DNA of 64,000 nucleotides from Adineta steineri (taxonomy: Eukaryota; Rotifera; Eurotatoria; Adinetida; Adinetidae), in the NCBI GenBank assembly GCA_905250115.1, contig CAJNOI010000218.1, positions 1-64,000 on the forward strand, given 5' to 3'. Position 1 is the stretch's first letter, and each line of letters opens with the position of its first letter. The notes under the pieces were generated by a model. The model ran no database searches, was not told where the DNA came from, and saw nothing but the letters and a program-made list of their open reading frames with translations. The position numbers and the translations under genes are program-made. Shown here one piece after another: positions 13,991 through 27,699 of this stretch.

Positions 13991-14995
13991 TTATACGCGT
14001 GATTGTTGTATTGGTTTTACAGTTATTGTTATAGGGACAACTCTATTTTGTTGTTGTCGATAACAAAATCGTAATATTGTCTTCACTCGAGTGCGCAATT
14101 GAGGTAATGTGCCGAGACATGTAAATGGAAAAAGCAAGATAACATAATTGCTAAAGAAATTTGCGTATGTACTATAATCAGAACCTACCGAAGATGGAAC
14201 GCCAAGTTTTTTACTAATACCCAAAAGTACAGGAGGTAAATATATGATAAAGAAAATTGATGTGACAGACAATAGTTGAATTGTCATTTTACGATATCTT
14301 CGCCAGTGTACCTGTTGCTGTAGACGACGTTTTTGAATAATAATACGAATGATTAAAAAAGCACTGCCAAATCCTATACAGATAGAAGACAATACTCCGC
14401 CAGACATAAATTCGTACAAAGAGTATCCTGCAGAATTATATACACAACTATAATAGCCACATAACATTGAATTGTAATTGAATGGTATACCGCAGTCATT
14501 TATTGGAGTAGTTATACCATAAAGTAATATGCCATACATAATAATCAACATCAATGGTATATAATGTATAAGAATACGTTGCATCTTTGTTGCAATCCAT
14601 TTGCTGTGAAATATAAGAATATGCCGTTCAACTGATGCCCATCCTACAAGTTTTGCCATTGAAGTATAAACCACGGTATCAATAAATTTCATAATCATGC
14701 AAATTGTTGGTGATTGTATGGGTACAACACCAACTCGAAAGAAATGTATTTCCCAGGGCATAACTGTTAATTCATGAAAAAGACAGAAACAAAGAATAGC
14801 AATGATGACATGATTATGTAGGCCATGACGAAGAGTTGCATCAAAGACCAGATGAAAAAGAAGAAAAAAACCACAGACGAGTGATAAAATATTTGAAATA
14901 AGAAAAAGCCAAAATCGACCAATTAAAGGTATTGCTATACCATCAGATGGTACAGCTCTTGCTATAATATCTAAACTAGTATTTGATGTTGACAT
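13991..14995 (-). CDS. rhodopsin-like seven-transmembrane receptor (GPCR)
   Basis: A 334-residue single-exon protein. Seven hydrophobic helices are visible at about residues 28-50, 60-82, 98-122, 140-162, 196-220, 240-262 and 275-300. Helix 3 ends in 'ASVERH', where class A receptors usually have DRY. Helix 6 has 'IIYLPPVLLG', and helix 7 has 'LLFPFTCLGTLPQLR' instead of NPxxY. Two extracellular Asn-X-Ser/Thr-like sites lie at the N-terminus. The size and lack of introns fit the large bdelloid class A receptor expansions. It probably acts at the plasma membrane through G proteins; the ligand cannot be inferred. The ATG at 14995 is the first in frame and gives a 27-residue ectodomain before helix 1. 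The frame is undamaged. Confidence 0.85.
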   Translation of the reverse strand: MSTSNTSLDIIARAVPSDGIAIPLIGRFWLFLISNILSLVCGFFLLFHLVFDATLRHGLHNHVIIAILCFCLFHELTVMPWEIHFFRVGVVPIQSPTICMIMKFIDTVVYTSMAKLVGWASVERHILIFHSKWIATKMQRILIHYIPLMLIIMYGILLYGITTPINDCGIPFNYNSMLCGYYSCVYNSAGYSLYEFMSGGVLSSICIGFGSAFLIIRIIIQKRRLQQQVHWRRYRKMTIQLLSVTSIFFIIYLPPVLLGISKKLGVPSSVGSDYSTYANFFSNYVILLFPFTCLGTLPQLRTRVKTILRFCYRQQQNRVVPITITVKPIQQSRV

Positions 14996-16950
14996 TATTA
15001 CAGATGTACAGGAATTTATTGTTTATTGTAAATGAAAATAAATGTAAAAAATACTAAGGTTTATATATGATAATAATTATCTTTTCGCTCGAATTATATT
15101 GTTTATATTATGATTATCGTATTACAGTTTGTATAAAAACAAAATAATTGACATGAGATCCGGTTCTATTATAAACATAAGAAATTATTCAAGTAATCTT
15201 TTTTTATTGTTTTATTTCATTACACAATTAAAGCTAAGATGAGTAATTGTCAGAAAAAAACGTCAGTTTACGTAGGACTATTATTTAAACATTAAAACTC
15301 GTTTCAAATGGACCTAAATTGCATTATTGTTTAGACGAACGAAATGTAAATATAATTTGAAACTTGATTTTGTCTTGCAAATCATAAGTTTCACCATATT
15401 GATGTTCATGCGTTCGAAGTTCTGTTTGATTTTATGGTCCTTCTGCTTAATAAGATCAAGTTTCTTAATTTTTTTTTGATAAAATACAATCAATCAATAG
15501 GTGTAGATTGAATATGATTAATTTTTGGGTCATATTTAAAGGAAAATCAAAACGTCCTTATGAAAATGACCTAATGTTTCCTCAAAAAGATGAATTGAAC
15601 ATCATTGACTTCTTACTCTTTGTATTTCTACCAAAATAGGCTTCTATTTTCAGATGGACTTTGATTCTGTTGGTGGGTTTATAAATACAATAAAATGGAC
15701 GAGTACGTTTTAATATAATTATGATTTAAGAGCATTTCATTTTTAAATGAGAATATTTATATCTACATGCAATTTAACAAATGATCGTGTTTCCGTAAAA
15801 AGATGCATTCAACTGACTATAAACGACGAGCAAAAGAACTTTAAGCGCACGAGTATTTAGGTCCATAATATCGATGAAAACAAAGAAAGTCAAGGCAAAT
15901 ATGAATCGACATAGATATAGGAATCTATCGATATTATCTTTGCTTGAAATTGATATTTTTTCTTGAGAGAAGAAGAGAGAATAACTCTTAAGAAAAAGAA
16001 GTTCATAAATCATTGCTGTTTAGTTGATTAATTTAAGAACATCGTCGGCGTGTTGTTTATTTCATATGAATGTTAACAAAATTTCAATATTTAACATTGA
16101 TGAAAAATAAAATTGTGTTTGCTGATCTTTTTTGAGTATAAGTTTTATGTTCATAACTAAGATACTTGAAGGTAACAAACTATAATTTTCCTTGTTTGTT
16201 TTTATTCGATAGTGTTTATTATCAGACATAATAAATATCTTTTTCTTATAATTATATTCTTAATTTTGATAAATTATAAATTTAAATAATTGAAGTCAGA
16301 TATAAAACTATTTCTACTACACTTTTAGATTAACTTATGCATACCAAGGGTGTTTATATAAAGAGTCTGAAACAAAATAATTTATTCAGAAATGTTTGTT
16401 TGGAACAAAAAATTTGATTAAAAGGAAATCATTCATCAAGTCCCCAGTATCCCTTTTCTTTTTTTTGTAGAATTTTGTAACTGATATGATCAGATCATTT
16501 CACAGTTCACTGTCAAAATATATTTTCCATGATTTCGGAGAATTAATTAACTTCTTTGATTTTGTATTGTATTTAGGCAAGCGATGAAGACTCCGATATT
16601 TTAATCAATAGTATAAGTTTCCTTCCTTCATCGTCTCCAGTGATGATCATTTACCGGCACTTACAAATTTTTGTTATTCTAGATCAAACTGAATATTCAA
16701 TAAACTGAAAGTAACAAGAAACTGTTTTTTAATTATTGTTGTGTTTGAAATGAATACTTACTTATTAATTTCTTTTTTTTTGCAACATTTGATTTTGAAA
16801 ATATAATTAAAACTGTTAGTTAATATGTTATTAAATAACAAAGAAACGGCAAAAGAGAGAGAATGATTAGGTATTAGCAGTAGTTGTGTTTTCTTTATAT
16901 TTGAACACATCACAATATTTTACTGTTCATTCTGAAATTAGATTGTGATA
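14996..16950. other. AT-rich intergenic interval
   Basis: About 2 kb between divergently transcribed genes: the GPCR on minus, and the pentapeptide/VCBS gene on plus. It should hold both promoters. Nothing coding or repetitive was recognised. Confidence 0.6.
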
Positions 16951-19900
16951 ATGATAGATTTTAACAAACGAGCGTTTTGCCATTTTACACTTAAAGATAT
17001 TTTAAGAATTATATCTTCAGTTGCTATACCCATAGCTCTTGCTATTTACACTGCAATTGGATCTCAACAACAAAAACAACAAGCTGAGAAAAAACAAAAG
17101 TTTGATTTTGAACAATCAAGAGAATTAAGACAACAAACACTTTATGATGAATTTTTAAATAATATTTATAAATTAGATAAAGATGGTTATCTCAATGACA
17201 CAAAAAATCCATGGGCATTTGCAAATGCATATTATCGTGCTGCTCATCGTCAATGGGATACAATACGTAAAGCAGATGTTTTACAATTTCTTAAAGAAAA
17301 GCAATTAATTGGTAGAAATAATTGCACTGGTGGATGTAGAACAACAAAATTAGATGATATAATCCGATTAAATGAGTTAAATTTTGATAATGTACAGCTA
17401 GCAAGTCAAACTGGCGTATTAAATCAATTGAATTTACAGTGTGTGTCTTTTGATCAAGTATCAATGTCAAATGCAATATTTTCATTTGCTAGTTTAAATG
17501 GTGTATCATTTGATGGAGGACGATTAGATAAAGTGAAATTTGATGGTTCATCTTTAGCTTGTGCTAGTTTTAATGGTGTAAATCTATCGGGTGCAGATTT
17601 TGGAGACTCTGATTTGGCCGGTGCACATTTCTCAAACAGTGATTTGTCAGGAGCTAAAATAACGGAAGATCAAATAAACCAGGCATCTTTTGAGAATGTA
17701 ATTATGCCAAACGCAAAGAAGAGTGAAAGTAGATCCTCAACGACAATAAAAAAACCTATAACACAAACAACAACAATGATAAAAACAAAAATGTCGACAA
17801 CAACATCACCGATACCAACGTCGTCAACAACAACAACAATAACAACAACAACAATAACAACAACATCATTGTTATCATCAACAACAACGACAACATCATC
17901 ATCAACAGAAACAACATCGTCATTATCAACAGAAGCAACATCATCATCAACAGAAGCAGCGGCAGCATCATGGACAACAATATCTACTGGTCAGTAATAT
18001 GTCACACAAATCATAGTACCTTTTTTAGTTGCCAGATGATAAATAATTTTTAGACAACATTTCTTTTTGCATATTATTTTGAAAGATAATCATGTTATAT
18101 GTTTGTAGTATTGCTGAAACAATTTCATTTACTTTTATCTTAATAAGATAGAGTTGTGTAGAATGGAAGCCAGAATCTTTTAAGGGAGAACTGAGCTTAG
18201 AGCTACAGCCACTAATGACAGAGTCATAAAATACAAAATTCATTTATTTTTAACTTTATATGCAGATGTTAACCTTTGTACGTTAGATTCAATTTTTCTA
18301 TAGATGCATAAACTACCAAAGATATTAAAGGGACTACTATATTCTATAGACAAGTAAAAGAGGACAAATTTTATTTCGTCTGGACCGCTTTTGTTCAGCT
18401 TAAACTTCTTATGTAAACCTCAGAAATAATCAGTCATTCTCGTTTTATATTTCGAGGTATTCTATGTCTAGTGTTCGTTTGAGTGAAGACATTTTCCAGT
18501 GCACTCGAGTAAATCAACCTATCATATGATTGGAAGATCTTCGTTAGATTCACTTGATATTTTTAAAATAGAATACAAGTATGTTTTGTGAAGACATAAT
18601 TTAGTGATTGTTGCAAAATGTTAGCTCATCTCAACATATGTATTCGTCAGAATATGTTTAGAATATCACAAAACTAGTTTTGTATTGAAAAGACATTGCA
18701 AAGAATGATGTCACATAAGAAAACGAATGCAGAAGAGATAAATGTATTAACTGAATTGAAGATTAATAACTGTGCTAATGTTGAAATAGATTAAAACATC
18801 GTTGATGACGATAAATAGAATCGGAAAAACTATGTAAGTAGTGGTATTGTAGAAGATCACAATTAGTCATAAACATAGTGGAATGATTTTAGTGGTTGAT
18901 TGATTTGTTTTAATTTGAGCTGAACTGTTACAGATTAAATAAAATAAGAGAATGAAATAATGTTTTTTGATGATAAAACCTGTAATCTAAATCTTTTTTT
19001 TGTTTAGCAGCTTGTAATAGTACATTCCTTAATCAAACTATTTACTCAGTTGGTTCAAAGCCATATTCAGTAGCAGTAGCCGATGTGAATAGCGACAACA
19101 AGCTCGATATTGTCACTACAAACAGTGGTTCAGGTACCGTCAGTGTTCTTCTTAATAAAGACAACGGCAGTTTATCTTCTCCAACTAGTTATTCAGTTGA
19201 TACGGATCCCCGGTTAGTAGCAGTAGCCGATGTGAATAATGACAATAAACCCGATATTGTTACTGCAAACTTCGGCTCAAATACCATCAGTGTTCTTCTC
19301 AACATCGGCAATGGTACTTTTTCTCCTCAAATTACTTACTCAGTTGATATGGAGCCACACTCAGTAGCAATATACGATGTGAACAATGATAATAAATCTG
19401 ATATTATTACTGCAAATTTCGGCTCAAATACCATCAGTGTTCTTCTCAATATCGGGAATGGTACTTTTTCTCCTCAAGTTACTTACTCAGTTGATCAAGG
19501 TCCATCCTCAGTAGCAGTAGCCGATGTGAACAGCGACAATAAACCCGATATTGTCGTCGCAAACTATAAAGCAAATACCACTAGTGTTCTTCTCAATACA
19601 GGCAATGGTACGTTTTCTCCTCAGGTTACTTATTCGGTTGGTTTACTACCATATGCAGTAGTAGTTGCTAATGTGAATAACGACGATAAAATCGATTTTG
19701 TTACTGTAAATGATGAGAATAACACCGTCAGTGTTCTTCTCAACATCGGCAACGGCACTTTTTCTCCTCAAGTTACTCACTCAGTTGGTACGAATCCACG
19801 GTCAATAGCGGTAGCCGATGTGAACAGCGACGATAAACCCGATATTATCACTGCAAATTTCGGCTCAAACACCATCAGTATTCTTCTCAAGACAGCCGAC

Positions 19901-20044
19901 GGCACTTTTTCTCCTCAAACTACTTGCGCAGTTGGTTCACAACCACATTCAGTAGCAGTAGCTGATGTGAACAATGACAGTAAACCCGATATTATCGTCG
20001 CAAACCATGGTGAAAACACCATCGGTGTCCTCATACACTGTTAA
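16951..20044 (+). CDS. membrane-anchored pentapeptide-repeat / Thr-Ser stalk / VCBS (FG-GAP-like) repeat protein
   Basis: Two exons, 16951-17989 and 19008 (or 19011)-20044, joined in phase 1 across a ~1-kb intron; total about 690 residues. The N-terminus has one hydrophobic helix (about residues 16-36), then a charged Gln/Lys coiled-coil-like stretch. Pentapeptide-like units follow (LNGVSFDGG, GVNLSGADFG, DSDLAGAHFS; about 130-240). Next is a ~80-residue Thr/Ser stalk and then seven ~46-residue VCBS/FG-GAP-like repeats built on 'VAVADVNNDNKPDIV.AN...TISVLLN'. With a single N-terminal helix, the repeats are probably extracellular (type II topology, inferred). GTG codons upstream or inside are open but 16951 is the first ATG. 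The acceptor reads TTTAGCAG, a tandem NAGNAG site that would add or skip one Ala. The partner or ligand is unknown. Confidence 0.75.
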
Positions 20045-20345
20045 AATTTATTTCTTCATCATACTCAACATCCTTATTAACATTTCTTTACGCTACCAAC
20101 AACATTATCCCATAATTAACCACTTAACAATATAGCACGAATGACAATGTTCCTTTGACACTAAAACTTTTCCATTATCAATCTTTCACTGGAACTCATT
20201 AATGCTTATATTTTTAGCTTCTTGTACTGTTTTATTTTGCTTAAATCAATGGACAATAAACTGATCCTATCTTTTGACGAAAAGAGTAGTCTAAGTACAC
20301 GAATGAGAAACTAATGAGAAATGTCAACTATAAACCATCTTAAGG

Positions 20346-20394
20346 GGTATAGGTGGGTGATCAATACAGTAGTGAGATCCACACCCGCACTCGC
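20346..20394. repeat. telomere-like hairpin (copy 2, short)
   Basis: A short G-rich arm (TAGGTGGGTGATC) and a C-rich arm (GATCCACACCCGCACTC) surround a small loop. It is about 300 bp downstream of the VCBS gene stop and is degenerate compared with other copies. Confidence 0.55.
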
Positions 20395-20550
20395 AAAATA
20401 TATCCAAATTTAAGATTGATTAACAAATGGATTCAGATCATGGATTATGTGAAAATATAATGAATATAAATTATAGAATAATAAGATTTGTATTAAAATA
20501 TGCAACATTTTGAAGAATTCAATTTGTTGAAATTTCAAAGCTTTTTCAAA

Positions 20551-20618
20551 GATGTGGGTAACTGTGGATCTTGAATGGGCGAGAGTGTCCATTGTTCACC
20601 TGTATCCACATCCTCAAT
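20551..20618. repeat. degenerate telomere-like hairpin (copy 3)
   Basis: The left arm GATGTGGGTAACTGTGGATC pairs imperfectly with the right arm TATCCACATCCTCAAT across a ~32-bp loop. It is an older-looking member of the same palindrome family. Confidence 0.5.
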
Positions 20619-21531
20619 AAATACGAGTCGATATATTGAGTTGGATTTTCTTCAAATTTGTCAGACAAGATTCTTCCTTCAAGTTATTAGAATCATGAAC
20701 AACTTGTACCAGATTTCTAAAATTGATAGTTATCTATTCTTACCTATTGCTAATACATTACTTTAACAAAAATTTATTCTGTATTCATTTTATAATACTT
20801 CATACAACTATAAAAACAAATTCATAATAAATAAATGTCAATGATCAGAAGATCGTCCTACAATTATAACTAAATCTGTCAGACTGTTATTTCGTTTACA
20901 CAAGAATTTAACTGTTTCAAAATTTAAAGATAAAGAATTATTCTTTATTTCTCTATAACAATAAATCTAAAAAATAAACTCCTTTTCTATAAACTACTAT
21001 CAATAACATTAACTAAATTAGTTTCATATTTGACAGTTTTATTAAATATAATTTTTACTTCATGTAAGAATAATGTTTTTCAAAAAATAACAGCCACATA
21101 AAAAACAAGGTTATAAAAATATTGAAATAATAACTAAATCTCTTATTTGCTTTCCAAAAAATGTGTGTAATGAATAAATACTTATTAAGTAAATATAAAT
21201 CTATTCACATAATATTTTCTTTTACCTTTGCCAATCAAACAACTTCATATAACTGATGAGGTTTTAAACCTCGATGGAAGAAATATCATAATTTCAGTGA
21301 TGATGAAAGAAAAAAAGAGAACAGTTTTTTCTTCTATAAGTTACCTATACAAAATGAATATTTGAATGAATAAATCAATCAAAAATGAAAGGAATGTATT
21401 TTTGATTTCAAGAACATGAATAAATGTTGAGTCAAACAGCCTTAGGCTCTTCCAGCTGAAAGAAAATAGTAAAAAAAATCATTCATTACTGTGCCTACTT
21501 TATTTTTTTTTCGTCGATCACATAAAAAATA
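20619..21531. other. AT-rich intergenic interval
   Basis: Very AT-rich DNA upstream of the secreted kelch gene. No coding sequence or repeat recognised. Confidence 0.6.
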
Positions 21532-23325
21532 ATGCGATCTATCATTGTCTTGTTTTTCATTATATCTCTTTCATCTGTAAAAGGTTTGTTAGATTATCAT
21601 TTTCTATTTGACTCTCTCTTATAATATAAACGAATTCTATAGGACAGACTACACAACTTCCTAATTATTCTTGTAGTGAAAATAATGTTTCTATTCAGTT
21701 TACATTATCTTCATTGTCTCATTCCGCTTCGAATCCAACATCAAACTGTTTTGTACAACAATGTAATGCAAACTTAACTAATAATAATAACGATGATTGC
21801 CGTTCATCATCAACACCTTGTTTTGATTATCGAACAATAAATAATATTAGTTATTGTGCACCTGGTATTTTATGTTCAATATTAGAAACATGTGATAATA
21901 TTACACAAACATGTTCATCTAATAATTCAATATGTGTTATTAATTCATGTTGTTCACCACAAGCAGTATGTTTACCATTCTTAGCAACATTTATGTGTAA
22001 AACAGGTACTAATACGTATAGCAATTTATTTGTATAAAATCTCTGTCAAGTAGTACTTTTCGCATCAGACAGCAAGGTGATATAAATGAATAGATTGAAG
22101 TATAAAAGTCGTTATCATAAATCGTCTCAATATCCTTCAAGTACAGCTCGGAAAATTTATAAGGAATCGAAAAACATCTTTTATATATTTGGTTGAGATA
22201 ATAGTGGAAATAAAAAATATAAAATACTGAAGATGTGGTTATGCTATGTGAAAAGACTTTGTGCAATAAATTTAACTATCATTCTCAACCTTTAATGTTG
22301 TATAGTCTAAATATATAAAAATATAACTTCTAGGATGGTTTTCTACTCCCAATATAACTGATGCACGAGAGTATCACACAGCATCTGTATTGTCAAATGG
22401 AAAAGTATTAATTACTGGTGGAAGTAGTATTGGTCGTGATTTAAATAGTGCTGAGCTGTATGATCCGTCAACAGGTACATGGACAACTACTAATAACATG
22501 ACTAATATACGATTTTCTCACACAGCATCTGTATTATCAAATGAAAAAGTATTAGTTACTGGTAGTGCAGGCATTACTGGTTATTTAAATAGTGCTGAAT
22601 TGTATGATTCATTAACAAGTACTTGGACAACTACAGGTAACATGAATAATGCACGACAGTATCATACAGCATCTATATTATCAAATGGAAAAGTATTAGT
22701 TGCTGGCGGATTTTATTTTAATGCTTTAAATACTGCTGAGCTGTATGATCCATCAACAGGTAGTTGGACAACTACTGGTAGCATGAATAATTCACGAATT
22801 TTTCACACAGCATCTGTATTATCAAATGGAAACGTATTAGTTACTGGTGGATACAATACTGATGCTATTAATAGTGCTGAGTTGTATGATCCATCAACAG
22901 GTATATGGACAACTACCGGTAACATGAATAGTGCACGACATCGGCACACAGCATCCGTATTATCCAATGGAAAAGTATTAGTTACTGGTGGAATGAATGG
23001 TAGTAGCAATGCTCTGTATAGTGTTGAGCTGTATGATCCATTAACAGGCATTTGGACAACTACTCGCAACATGACTGTTGCACAATATTGGCACACAGCA
23101 TCTGTATTATCGAATGGAAAAGTATTAATTACTGGTGGCAATGGTGATGGTGTTACTTATAATAGCGTTGAGCTGTATGATCCATCAACAGGTACTTGGA
23201 CAACGACAACTAACATGAATAATTTACGATCCTCTCACACAGCATTTGTATTATCAAATGGAAAAGTTTTAGTTACTGCTGGACAGAATAATAATGCTGC
23301 TATACATACTGCAGAATTATATTAA
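21532..23325 (+). CDS. secreted Cys-rich + kelch-repeat (galactose-oxidase-like propeller) protein
   Basis: Three exons, 21532-21583, 21643-22005 and 22334-23325, all joined in phase 1, giving about 468 residues. Exon 1 encodes a classic signal peptide start (MRSIIVLFFIISLSSV). Exon 2 is a Cys-rich domain of about 120 residues with many Asn-X-Ser/Thr sites. Exon 3 carries six to seven ~47-residue kelch units of the form 'HTASVLSNGKVLVTGG' followed by 'AELYDPSTGTWTTTG', predicted to make one beta-propeller. The repeats are highly alike at DNA level, suggesting recent duplication or gene conversion. No catalytic galactose oxidase residues can be assigned. It likely acts outside the cell in recognition or adhesion (inferred). 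The final unit ends just after 'AELY', so the last blade may close with the first. Confidence 0.8.
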
Positions 23326-23480
23326 TTATTCCAAACAAAACTTTAGTTAGAAGAACTGTCATTTTAAGATGTCCACGAATTGTTTCCTTCGATATTTTTA
23401 ATTATCCTTTCAAATGTTCTCTTAATTTCACAATATAATACTTTATAATATTTAAGTATTCATTAGATTTAGAATATCTA

Positions 23481-23515
23481 TATCCACCTACGTCTTCACC
23501 CACTCCACCCTCAAT
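23481..23515. repeat. solo C-rich telomere-like arm
   Basis: TATCCACCTACGTCTTCACC, then further CCCAC/CACCCTCAAT units, resembles the right arm of the hairpin family, but no G-rich partner precedes it. It lies about 160 bp beyond the kelch gene stop. Confidence 0.4.
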
Positions 23516-23992
23516 ATTAAGAAAAATAATTCCAACCAGTAAAATATTATTATGGTGTTCGTCTCTCACTATTTTCTTTTTTTCTTCCTGTTACTCTTTT
23601 TCTTTCTGTTACTTTTTAGTTAAGATGAATAATTAAAGTTTCTTATTTAATTTTTCTCTTATCGATTACTAAGTGTAGTTTTCTTATATACCATAGAATA
23701 AAATACATGTTGCTATATCTATACATAATATAATCCTAAAAAGGAATCTTGTTCTGTATGAAAACTAAATTATTCTTTTTTGTCTGTCTTTACTTAAAAA
23801 CCTTGCACTTTGATGTTAGAAAGAAAATCCACACTTCATGCACCGAATAACGCTTTCTTTTTATGAAAGTAAAGATCGACGTAGAAAAAAGTAATTATTT
23901 TTTCTAGAAGACTTTTCATCAGTTAATATTTTTTCTTTCTTTTACATTTATAACAGAATATAATACAATTCTACCAACAAGATATCTGCAGA

Positions 23993-26900
23993 ATGCTTTC
24001 TTTAAAAAATTATCTTCGTAATTTAAATGTATTTCCACAATCGTCTAATAGTGAAGAACTAGACGATGACTCACAACATCGATCGAACATCATCGCTACT
24101 CGAATCTTTATTCTGACTCTTATATTAAGTCTTTTTGGGATCAGTATCGCTTTATTACTGATGTATCAAACGACAATGATTACCATTAATCATCCAACAA
24201 GAGAACAATTTGAACTGCTTCCTAAGAATGCTAAATGTTTATGTTCTCGTATTTCTTTTTCTTATGGCAAATTTACTTCACTTCAAGCAAGTTTTCATCA
24301 AGTTTGTTCGAGTGATTTTGTTACTGATCAATGGTTGAAAGCGATCAGTTCCGGTGTAGACTCCACTTATTTCTACTTTACAGACTTTCGAACATATGGT
24401 AGTGCTCAATTTCAAGCACTTGCTGCTTTTTGTCGTTTGTCCAAAGCTAATATAGATCAGAGTATTACCTATTTCTATCAAAGTACATTATTAAGTCCAC
24501 AAGTACTATCTGAAAATGTTTTTCAATCACAAATTCGAGAATCAATTAATCAATTTCAAATAACAGCACCAAATACTTTTAAATCTCAATTAAGGCTAAT
24601 AAATGAAATAACTATTCATAATCTATTAATGTCTGGATTACCGACAAACTTTTTTTATTATCAACACTATAGTTATTCTAGCGGTATAGGTTATTGGCTA
24701 TATTCCTTAGGGTATACACAAAGTGATGGTTCAGAATGTTTTTGTCGCACTGACTTCTGCGGAAAGATTCCTTCACGTATTGTCGATATATTCGGAGCAT
24801 CGGATTCAACAGTTCTAGGCAATATTCAATGGTCTATATTGGGAATGTCAGCGGGTTGTCTTCCAGTGACCTCGATGCTCGTCTCTACACTCGAATGTTT
24901 CTACATTCAGACATGTGTAGACAAACTCATTTCATATTTCTTAACAATTGAGAGTTTTACAACAATGATCTATAACAATCAAAGTCTTTACAATCAAAAT
25001 TCTACAATTGAATCAATAGTTGATAATTTAATGGTTGAAGATTGGATGATAAATATTTCATATGACAAGTATTATTCCGAATGTGCTCCGTCATCATGTA
25101 CTTATATCAATGTCTTTCGACATGATTTTGTATATGTGTTGATAAAACTTATCAGTCTGTTGAGTGGCTTAATATTGGTACTTAGATTTGTTGCCCTCAT
25201 CATTGTCCGACTTACGCAAAAAATGAGAAATTGCGGAACAAGGCAGCGAATTCCATGTAAGTATAATACATATCAGTAAATCCTGTTAGTTAATATGAAT
25301 ATTAATAAATAAACTGTTTAGGGCGTGTGCGTTTGGATCAAGTCATAGTATTTATTCGAAAAACAATTATTGAACTGAATTTATTCCAGCATCATCCAAG
25401 TACCGATCGACAAATACGTTTTCAACGTTATGGCACTCGACTTTACATATTTTTACTTTTCAGTTCACTTGCAGTTTTAATTAATTATAGTTTTCTGAAA
25501 AGTTCAATTCAATCAAAAACTATTCTCCATCCAACTTCATCTCAATTTATACAACTTCAACAAAATTATCCACAGACTCTTTCATGTCCATGCACTACAG
25601 TTTCTATGAATTATTCTACTTTTGCTGCCATTCGACCTCATTACCATCAATTATGTTCAAGTGATTTGATTTCTGACAAATGGATTGAATATATTCTGCC
25701 AAGCTTATCTGATATTCCTTACTACGTTAACGATTATAGAGTCACAGGTTATAGTCAATTTCAATTACTTTCTATGTTTTGTCAACAAGCACAACAAGCC
25801 ATTGAGGATGCTCTTCATGTGTTTCTTCAAACAACATTTATTAGTTCTCAAGTTCTTACTCAACAATCATTTCGAGTTCAAATCAATTCAGTTATCGAGA
25901 CTTGGAAATTAACAACTGTCAACACATTTATCCGAACTATTGAATTATTTCGTGCAACTATGCAAGGAAATCAACTGGCTAGTGATGTTGCAAATATCAA
26001 GCTTACTACAAATTCTATATCAGGAAAATTAACATGGTACGCAAGAATATATTCTAATTGTCTTTGTGCTCTATCTGCAACATGCCATCAAACAATTGGT
26101 ATTTACGATTATAATTCATTCTCGGAAACATTTACGATACGCTGTTCAATTCCTAACTTCTTTATTGGTTGTAATCCTACTGAAGCTTTACTTTTATCAT
26201 CATTAGAATGCTTCTATAATCTTTCATGTATGTTGGAAATTGATCATTATATAAATTCTTCAGAATCTTTCAATTTTTCTGCTCTCAATCCAGATCTTAA
26301 TCCACCAAATGAAACTGTGGAAAGCATTGTTAATCGGTTGATGGTTGATACATGGTCGTCTAATATTTCGTTTCCTTCATATTATAATCAATGTGCACCA
26401 TTATCATGTACATTTCAATATGAGGATCGTGATAATCTCTTTCTTATCATTACTAGTATCATCGGCATATTTGGTGGATTATCACTTGGATTAAAACTCG
26501 TCATTATTATTATACTTCAATTTATCGATAAAATATTAACCAATGGTATTGCAAATTTGAATCTATTACGATCTATTAAATCAATATTTAGTTGTACTAC
26601 AGAACATCAACTTATCCATCGATTACATTTTATATTAGTTGTGGTAACTCTTTCAATTATTTATATATTTTCTGCTTTTAGTTCTCGTAGCATAACTATT
26701 GAAATTGAAAAACCATCGTTATCAACTTTTACAGATTTAGAAACACGATTCGATGATTCTTTACAATGTTCTTGTTCACAGATATCAATCAAATACGAAT
26801 CGTTTCTTAATGTCACATCTCGTTTTCATTCAATATGTTCAAGTGATTTTGTTTCCAATCATTGGATTAAATATCTATATGGTGGTATTCCTCCTATTGA

Positions 26901-27699
26901 TCTATATTCTCCGAATGATTTCATGTACTCAGCTGAAGCACAGTTTCAAATACTTGCTTCATTTTGCCAATTATCTCAAAAAATAGTGGCCGATGCGCTT
27001 ATTCAACTTGGTGTCAGTGATTTTATCAATACACAACTTTTAACTTCAAGTTCATTAAACGATCGTATTCAAACAAAAATCAATGAATTTCAATTAACAA
27101 TGCCACAATTATTTGTCGCGAGTCTTTCATTGATTCGCGAAACGACTGGAGCAAATATGTTAATGAGTATATTATCTACCAATTGGATATTTGCTGTTTC
27201 ACGTAATACGGCTGGTACTGGAATGATGCATAATATACCATTAAAATTTGAAGGATGTAGCTGTGCATTATCATCTAAATGTGTATCATCATCTCGAGGT
27301 ATGTTATCTGGTTGTTATCCGTTGGAGTCTATTTTACAATCGACATTAACCTGTCTCAGTGATCAAACATGTATTGATCCGACGAAGACTTTCAAAGCAT
27401 TAAACAGTTCTTCATCAATATCAAGTCGTTTTCCTCTGAATACAACTATTGAATCGATTGTGAATGAATTAATGGTTGAAGAATTGTTAAGTAATACGTC
27501 GTATGAAGCTTATTATAAAGAATGTGCACCATTATCATGTACTTATTCTTATGTTGACAATAGGCATGTGATTGATGGTATAACATTTTTAATTAGTTTA
27601 TATGGTGGTTTGGTAATTATTTATCGGATATTGGCTATTCTTATAGTCAAACAATATTTATGTATGACAAAAAGAGTCACTCCAACAGAAACAGACTAA
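23993..27699 (+). CDS. multi-pass membrane protein with three tandem Cys-rich ectodomain units
   Basis: Exons 23993-25256 and 25322-27699 join in phase 1 over a 65-bp intron; about 1213 residues. Three homologous units follow one another. Each has a TM helix, then 'P(T/S)...F..L', a 'C.C....S..Y..F' segment, 'H..CSSD.(V/I)S..WI', 'QFQ.LA.FC', a central Cys pair, 'GC.P.E..L.S.L.C', 'ESIVN.LMVE', 'Y..ECAP.SCTY' and a second TM with a Gly-Gly turn (LSGL or YGGL). This gives about six helices with three large extracellular loops. Two-TM units with a large Cys-rich loop recall DEG/ENaC/ASIC channel subunits, but I see no convincing ENaC signature, so this is only an analogy. Many Asn-X-Ser/Thr sites support an extracellular location. 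I do not know its function. The second exon is open upstream only to GTG, so it is not a separate gene. Confidence 0.72.

Noticed and set aside
25327-27699. Second membrane-protein frame as an independent gene
   Set aside because: It opens only at GTG, and a good phase-1 intron (25257-25321) joins it to the upstream exon.
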